Assembly: GCA_036872755.1 (NCBI GenBank) | Contig: JAVHNS010000010.1 | Location: 310,001 to 374,000 of the forward strand | DNA from: Orbilia blumenaviensis | Lineage: Eukaryota > Ascomycota > Orbiliomycetes > Orbiliales > Orbiliaceae | Direction: 5' to 3' | DNA length: 64,000 nt | The notes under the pieces: generated by a model | Told to the model about the DNA's origin: nothing | What the model saw: only the letters and a program-made list of their open reading frames with translations | Databases searched by the model: none | Part shown: positions 59,232 to 64,000 of the stretch, piece after piece | Layout of the letters: every line of letters begins with the position of its first letter | Position numbering within the stretch: position 1 is the first letter of the stretch | Translations under genes and position numbers: made by a program

Positions 59232-61854
59232 ATGTCTATACGGATCGTGACATGGAATGGTACCTGCCCTCTCCTTTTATGTTTTTCTCTTTGCGATGCA
59301 TTCGATAACAGGGATCGCGATGTATCGGTATGTATCTCCACCACGGATCAGATTTGCTAATAAAATGTCTCTATCGTCTGTTGGATATATAGTGAATGGA
59401 ATCAGGTATTTTTCTGAAATGGATGTATGGATGAAGTGAAGGTTGCGTCTAATTGCATTCGGGACAGAAACCCGTTTGGATATATGCCATGGAGCGAAAC
59501 AAGGAATTTTGGGGTATGTCGCTTTCTCGACTGTCAATTTGGTTTCTTCTTTGTTGCTTTCTTTCTACAATAAAATTAAGATTAAACTACAAAAACCGTA
59601 AAAATAAAATAATAAAAGAGGATCCTTTGGCACGAATATCTGATCAGTCAGATAAACGGCAGGAGGGTGGAAACTAAAAAATAAAAACAAAATATAATGC
59701 ATGGGTGAACGGCTCGCTAATTTGTATATTGATGATTTAGACGATGTTCGACATCCTCGAAGCAGATGTCGTTTGCTTCCAGGAACTCAAAATCCAAGCA
59801 AAGGATCTACGGGATGACATGGTCTTGATACCGGGATGGGACAGTTACTTTACATTTCCAAAGCATAAAAAAGGTAGGGTGTGATTGATCCTTCAGCCCC
59901 GCGCTTATAATTGATTTCTCCAATTTATATCTGAGAACGGAACGAGAAACTGGCTAACACCAGATTATTGGGTTCCAGGTTACAGCGGTGTAGCAATATA
60001 CACCCGCCAGTCTAAGATATCACCCACTAAGGCTGAGGAGGGGATAACGGGACATCTTCCACCGACCGGCGCCGGTCGTAATGTCACATATCGGGATCTT
60101 CCAGAGGACCAGCAAATTGGTGGCTACCCTACCATTGACAAGGATGATGGTGTTACCCTAGACAGCGAAGGCCGCGGTTTGGTTGTAGACTTTGGTCTCT
60201 TCGTGTTGATCGGGACATATTGTCCTGTTGGGAGAGAGGAGGAGGCTAGGCAGGATTTTAGGATGGCATGGCTCAATGCGCTGGAAGAGCGAATCCGAAA
60301 TCTGACGAAGATGGGGAGAAGGGTTGTTACCGTCGGAGATCTCAATATTGCGCCGGAGCCGATCGATAGCGCGGATGCGTGGGAAATGCAGAAGCGCCTG
60401 GGGCCAGATTCGGTTGAAATGCTTGAGTGGAGGGAGGTACCTGCGAAGAAGCTCCTGCGCGGGCTTTGCGAGCCCTCCGAGGAAGCTGTAATGGTTGACC
60501 TTGTGCGGCAGTTCTTTCCGGAAAGAGTCGCAATGTATACACGTATGTTCCGTTTGATGTTTATCCTACTGCTTCTGATTACATACGATGCTGACGATGC
60601 TGAAGATTGGGATACGAAAATAAATGCAAGACCTGGAAACTACGGTATGTGTGAAGTGTCAATTTCACATTTAGTAGGGCTACTCGATATTAATTTACGG
60701 TTAACTTAGGCTCGAGGATAGACTATATCGTGGCTTCATCAAGTATGAAAGACTGGTTCGAAAGCGCGGATATCCAGAACGGTCTACATGTAAGTACACC
60801 TGCCTCTACTTGCGTTAAATGATACATGACCAAGGCTTATAAATAGCCAACAGGGGAGCGACCATTGTCCGGTTTATGCCGTCTTAAAGCCGGGAATTGA
60901 AATAAACGGCGAACAGAAAGTAGTCTTAGATTTAGTGAACCCCCCCGGCGTGTTCGTAGGTGGGGAGAGAAAACGAGAGCTCCCACCTCCCCCCAAGATG
61001 TCTGCACGCTTGATCCCTCAGTTCAGTGGGCGGCGGAGTATCAAGGATATGTTTCAACGTAAAGCTGTCGCCAAGACCGCCTCAATAGCCGGCCCATCGA
61101 CGCAGGAACCTGTGGATCCCGGTGGCGAGAGCAATCAACTGCAGGTTTTAGCGTCGATAGATGAAGAAACTATCCTAACTTCAACTTTGATTGAGCCAAG
61201 TTCGAGGCTTACCAAAAGATCCCTGGACATCGATTACGGCACAGATTCTCCTAATACACTTGGAGAGTCTAGCCAGTCTGGCCAGTCAACCATGAAGAAA
61301 GCAAAAGTAACTATAGCTGCGCAGAGGAAGAAGCAGCCGGCAAATTCGAGCAGGGCGAAACGTGGCTCACAAAAAACTTTGAAAACCGCATTTCAATCTA
61401 ACACCCCTAACTCGACGCAACCAGAGGTTTTGGACACCCAGGATGATAATTTCGAAGGCAGTTCTCAGTTAGCTGCGGCGTCTACTGACATTCAAGACCT
61501 TGGCCCTTCTGGAACTCCTGGGCTTGATACTACAGCTAAGAAAGTCGTCGATCCGGCTGAATCAAAAGCCTCCTGGAGCAAACTATTCACAAAGCCATCT
61601 GCACCGCTTTGTGATGGACACGGCGAGCCCGCGAAGAAGATGCAAACCAAAAAGCCGGGTGTGAACAACGGTCGGTGGTTTTGGATGTGCTCGAGGTAAG
61701 TTACTTTAGAAGTTTACACATACTTCGTCCGTTTCATGGAGAGACCCTGATTTGGCTGCGTAATCATAGACCAGTTGGGCCGTCTGGGCCAAAGGAAAGA
61801 TCAGGAAGGGCCAATGACGAGTGGAGGTGCAACTATTTCAAGTGGTACAAGTAG
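59232..61854 (+). CDS. APN2: AP endonuclease Apn2 with C-terminal GRF zinc finger
   Basis: Nine exons: 59232-59259, 59393-59405 (13 nt), 59468-59513, 59741-59873, 59979-60542, 60606-60644, 60710-60789, 60854-61695 and 61770-61854; 1830 nt, 609 aa. The enzyme cuts DNA next to abasic sites and trims blocked 3' ends in base-excision repair in the nucleus. The exonuclease III-type domain occupies about residues 1-315: TWNVNGIRNPFGY at the start, VCFQELKI (metal-binding Glu), YCPVGREEEARQDFR, VGDLNIAPEPID, GSRIDYIV and the catalytic GSDHCPV at 302-308. A disordered linker carries two PCNA-box-like motifs, SIKDMFQ near 363 and QKTLKTAF near 474. Residues about 551-609 form the GRF zinc finger (CDGHGEPAKK, GRWFWMCSR, WRCNYFKWYK), which in this family binds single-stranded DNA. 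Confidence 0.95.
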
Positions 61855-61909
61855 GGAATGTTGTCTGTGAGGCACAGCTCTAGTCAGGAACCAGGCATAG
61901 ATGACAGCA

Positions 61910-62266
61910 TTAGGTGAAGGCGGCCACACAAACTATGCCGCTATTCATCATATTCAACCTTTTCAGATATCCGGGGTCGATATTTGAAGTGTTTTTCAGT
62001 TTCCAATGTTTGCATACATGGCCGCAAACTTGATATTCAACCAATCCCTTCTGCCAGCTCGTAGCAGTAGGGCGGAACTCTATTCTGATACTCTCGCCCA
62101 ACGGTTGGGTATCAATATATAGTATTTGCCCTGCTAAGGACGGTGGACTTTCAATCTGGTTCCAAAAATCCTCAAAACGGAACAAATTTCCAACAACAAC
62201 AAACATATGGAAACATTTACCCAGAGGTACGATGCCGATTCCGAATTGCCAAAGTTTTGCAACTTC
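61910..62266 (-). CDS. Uncertain coding-like segment near the right end
   Basis: A minus-strand frame open from 62266 to a stop at 61910 (about 118 codons; first ATG at 62206). It reads protein-like (ILYIDTQPLGESIRIEFRP, YQVCGHVCKHWKLKN, LKRLNMMNSGIVCVAA) but matches no family I know. Further open minus-strand segments lie upstream near 62280-62440, 62560-62715, 62720-62900 and 62898-63107, as if exons of a multi-exon gene or a decayed copy, but I could not join them with consistent splice sites. Treat as unproven. Confidence 0.2.
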   Translation of the reverse strand, partial: EVAKLWQFGIGIVPLGKCFHMFVVVGNLFRFEDFWNQIESPPSLAGQILYIDTQPLGESIRIEFRPTATSWQKGLVEYQVCGHVCKHWKLKNTSNIDPGYLKRLNMMNSGIVCVAAFT

Positions 62267-64000
62267 TCACACATGGCACAATACAGTTCACATTCCAACT
62301 GTCCTATTCTGACGTGCTGCAGTCAACATTGGAAAAAATCCTTGGACGGATCGGCGAAACAACAGGGAGACGAAGTCGAAACCCCCCAATATGGCAATTC
62401 CGAATGGTCGAAATTCTTCAATCTGTTGGATTTAATTCCGCGAGCCGACACCCAGAGCTGGGAGGTGTGCTGCTAACAAGGCTTATTGGATTTAAGGCTG
62501 CCCTGACAAGCACACGAATACTGGATGATTGGCTTTGAGCTTTTCAATTATCACAGCCCGCTGAGCAACATTTGTTGGAATGTTGGAATGACAAACATGG
62601 GGATGCTTTCTCTATTTTTGTTTAGATTTATGGCCAGTGTAGGGGAAAGAGTATTCCAATCGTCTGCTGAAAGCTGCAACGTTCCTAGAAGACCCTCTAT
62701 GATTGGTATTTGTCAGTTTAAGTAAGAAGTATTAGACATACAAGTTCTTGAGCAAGCCTTGAAGGAAGTGGACAACTGATTCCTACTCAAAAATACCACA
62801 CATGTAACACAACCAAAGCTCGGCGACATATGGCTGACAGCTAGACCCAAAACTGCCTCTTCACTAACGAGACCACTCTTCACCAACATTCTAAATGCTA
62901 ATTCATCACCAAAATGACCACCTGTTCATCAATAACCGCCCGGTAACGAGACAAAATTCCAGAGGCCCCAAAGTTGTAGATTTTGTCACCGTGTCTCTTT
63001 CCCTCAATGTTTAAGGTTGCATATACAGATTTTGTTATAAGATCTGCCTGCAAGGTATCAACTTCATATGCAATCTCATCCTCATATGGTACTAAGGCGT
63101 CGATCATTTAGCTGAAACATTGTTATACAGCCCCAGATGCGGAATCTGAAGAGGAAAATACACTATATTTAGAATATTTCGCCCTTCCTATGTAAACTCG
63201 AGAAAACCAGGCTGTAGAGGCATAATTGTTGTTAGGCCTACGTATGATCACTCCCCATGTGGTACGGAATCCCATAATTCTTGATTGGTTTCCTGTATGG
63301 CTGAGAGGCTTGTATATCGGTCTTGGATACTTGTATGGTCCGGAATCGTGTTTTCTAGTTTGAAATAATTACTTTCCTTGTTTGCAAAAGTGATGCACGT
63401 CATGTATGATATTCACCATGAGCGTTTAGTTCGCACCAGAGACTCAGATCTGAGTACGAAACAAACATAATATGCGTATTTCAGTATTTTCTTTTTGTAA
63501 TTTTAGGTTAGTGCTGCCTTGCTTGCTTTGGTAGTGTACCGCGTAATGCAATACGTATTCATCTAACCTCGTAGAACTCTCCTTTAGAGAATCTAGGATA
63601 GTTTATGCCCTATGATATTGGCTTGGATGTTAATGCTCTCTCGTTTGGGGGATATCTAGTGACTGTTGATTTAACCTGCAATATAACAAAGCAATCACTA
63701 CCTTGATTAATATATGACTAAGATTCGAAGATTGACGATACCTGGATATTGAATCCTAAAAAATGCTAGGCATGGTTTTGTTGAAATTCAAAGAATGAAT
63801 TTTCTTTGTTTTTTAGAATATAAAAAATAAGTTATAAAAAAAGGGTGTTAGCAAATTAGCGATCGAGGGGCTAGCCGCAAACTCATTTTTCCACTTTTGA
63901 AACTTGATTGTTAGTAGTAAAACTAAGGTTATTCGCCCGGTTTATAGAGCCTCTGTTGGGGATAGTTTGGCTTTAGTATAAGGGGTAGAAATGCAAGTAT
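62267..64000. other. AT-richer right end without a firm gene
   Basis: No supported gene. Short frames occur on both strands (62143-62538 plus and pieces of minus frames), none with a domain. The last 500 bases are clearly AT-rich. No terminal repeat or transposase motif is visible. Confidence 0.4.

Overview
The window looks like genomic DNA of a filamentous ascomycete (Pezizomycotina). Genes are monocistronic on both strands. Most contain short introns (about 55-230 nt) with GT...AG ends and a CTAAC-type branch point close to the acceptor. The gene set includes an AspE-type septin, a long fungal annexin, a Hos3-type histone deacetylase and a Zn2Cys6 regulator. Several conserved genes contain very short exons (9-25 nt). 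The class within Pezizomycotina cannot be settled from the sequence; the intron richness would suit an early-diverging class, but that is inference.

Left part (1-24.9 kb): about 3.1 kb without a supported gene; a 4-exon AT-hook-like protein (3148-4312, +); an 850-codon low-complexity/coiled-coil protein with no clear AUG (7411-9963, +); a disordered 508-aa protein (12701-14227, +); a YdeI/OmpD-associated family protein (14895-15713, +); a small single-span membrane protein (16056-16844, -); nicotinamidase PNC1 (18263-19059, -); and a Hos3-type histone deacetylase (20007-23291, -).

Middle part (24.9-45 kb): a DUF1774-like multi-span membrane protein (24946-25956, +); a proline-rich single-span membrane protein (26403-27320, +); an 8-exon Zn2Cys6 transcription factor (27979-31351, -); a 4.1-kb gene-poor stretch; an AspE-type septin (35467-37275, +); an annexin with a long charged N-terminus (39089-42021, +); and a DCAF11/LEC14B-type WD40 protein (42397-44838, -).

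Right part (45-64 kb): a 3.7-kb gene-poor stretch; a typical 2-Cys peroxiredoxin (48570-49408, +); Sec61 gamma/Sss1 (50054-50416, -); a CFIm68/CPSF6-like RRM protein (52338-53808, +); a divergent CNNM/Mam3-like DUF21 protein (55295-57495, +); cytochrome c oxidase subunit VIa/Cox13 (58031-58709, -); AP endonuclease Apn2 (59232-61854, +); and an AT-richer end with only weak coding signal.

These are mostly housekeeping genes from separate pathways: NAD salvage, chromatin, protein translocation, mRNA 3'-end processing, respiration and base-excision repair. I see no biosynthetic cluster, intact transposon, rRNA, convincing tRNA or CRISPR array. The most unusual signals are the micro-exons that carry catalytic or metal-binding codons, a 75-nt in-frame intron candidate, the missing AUG of the 850-codon gene, and a recurrent CCTAGG palindrome in upstream regions. 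All exon models come from reading splice signals and protein similarity from memory; none was tested against transcripts.
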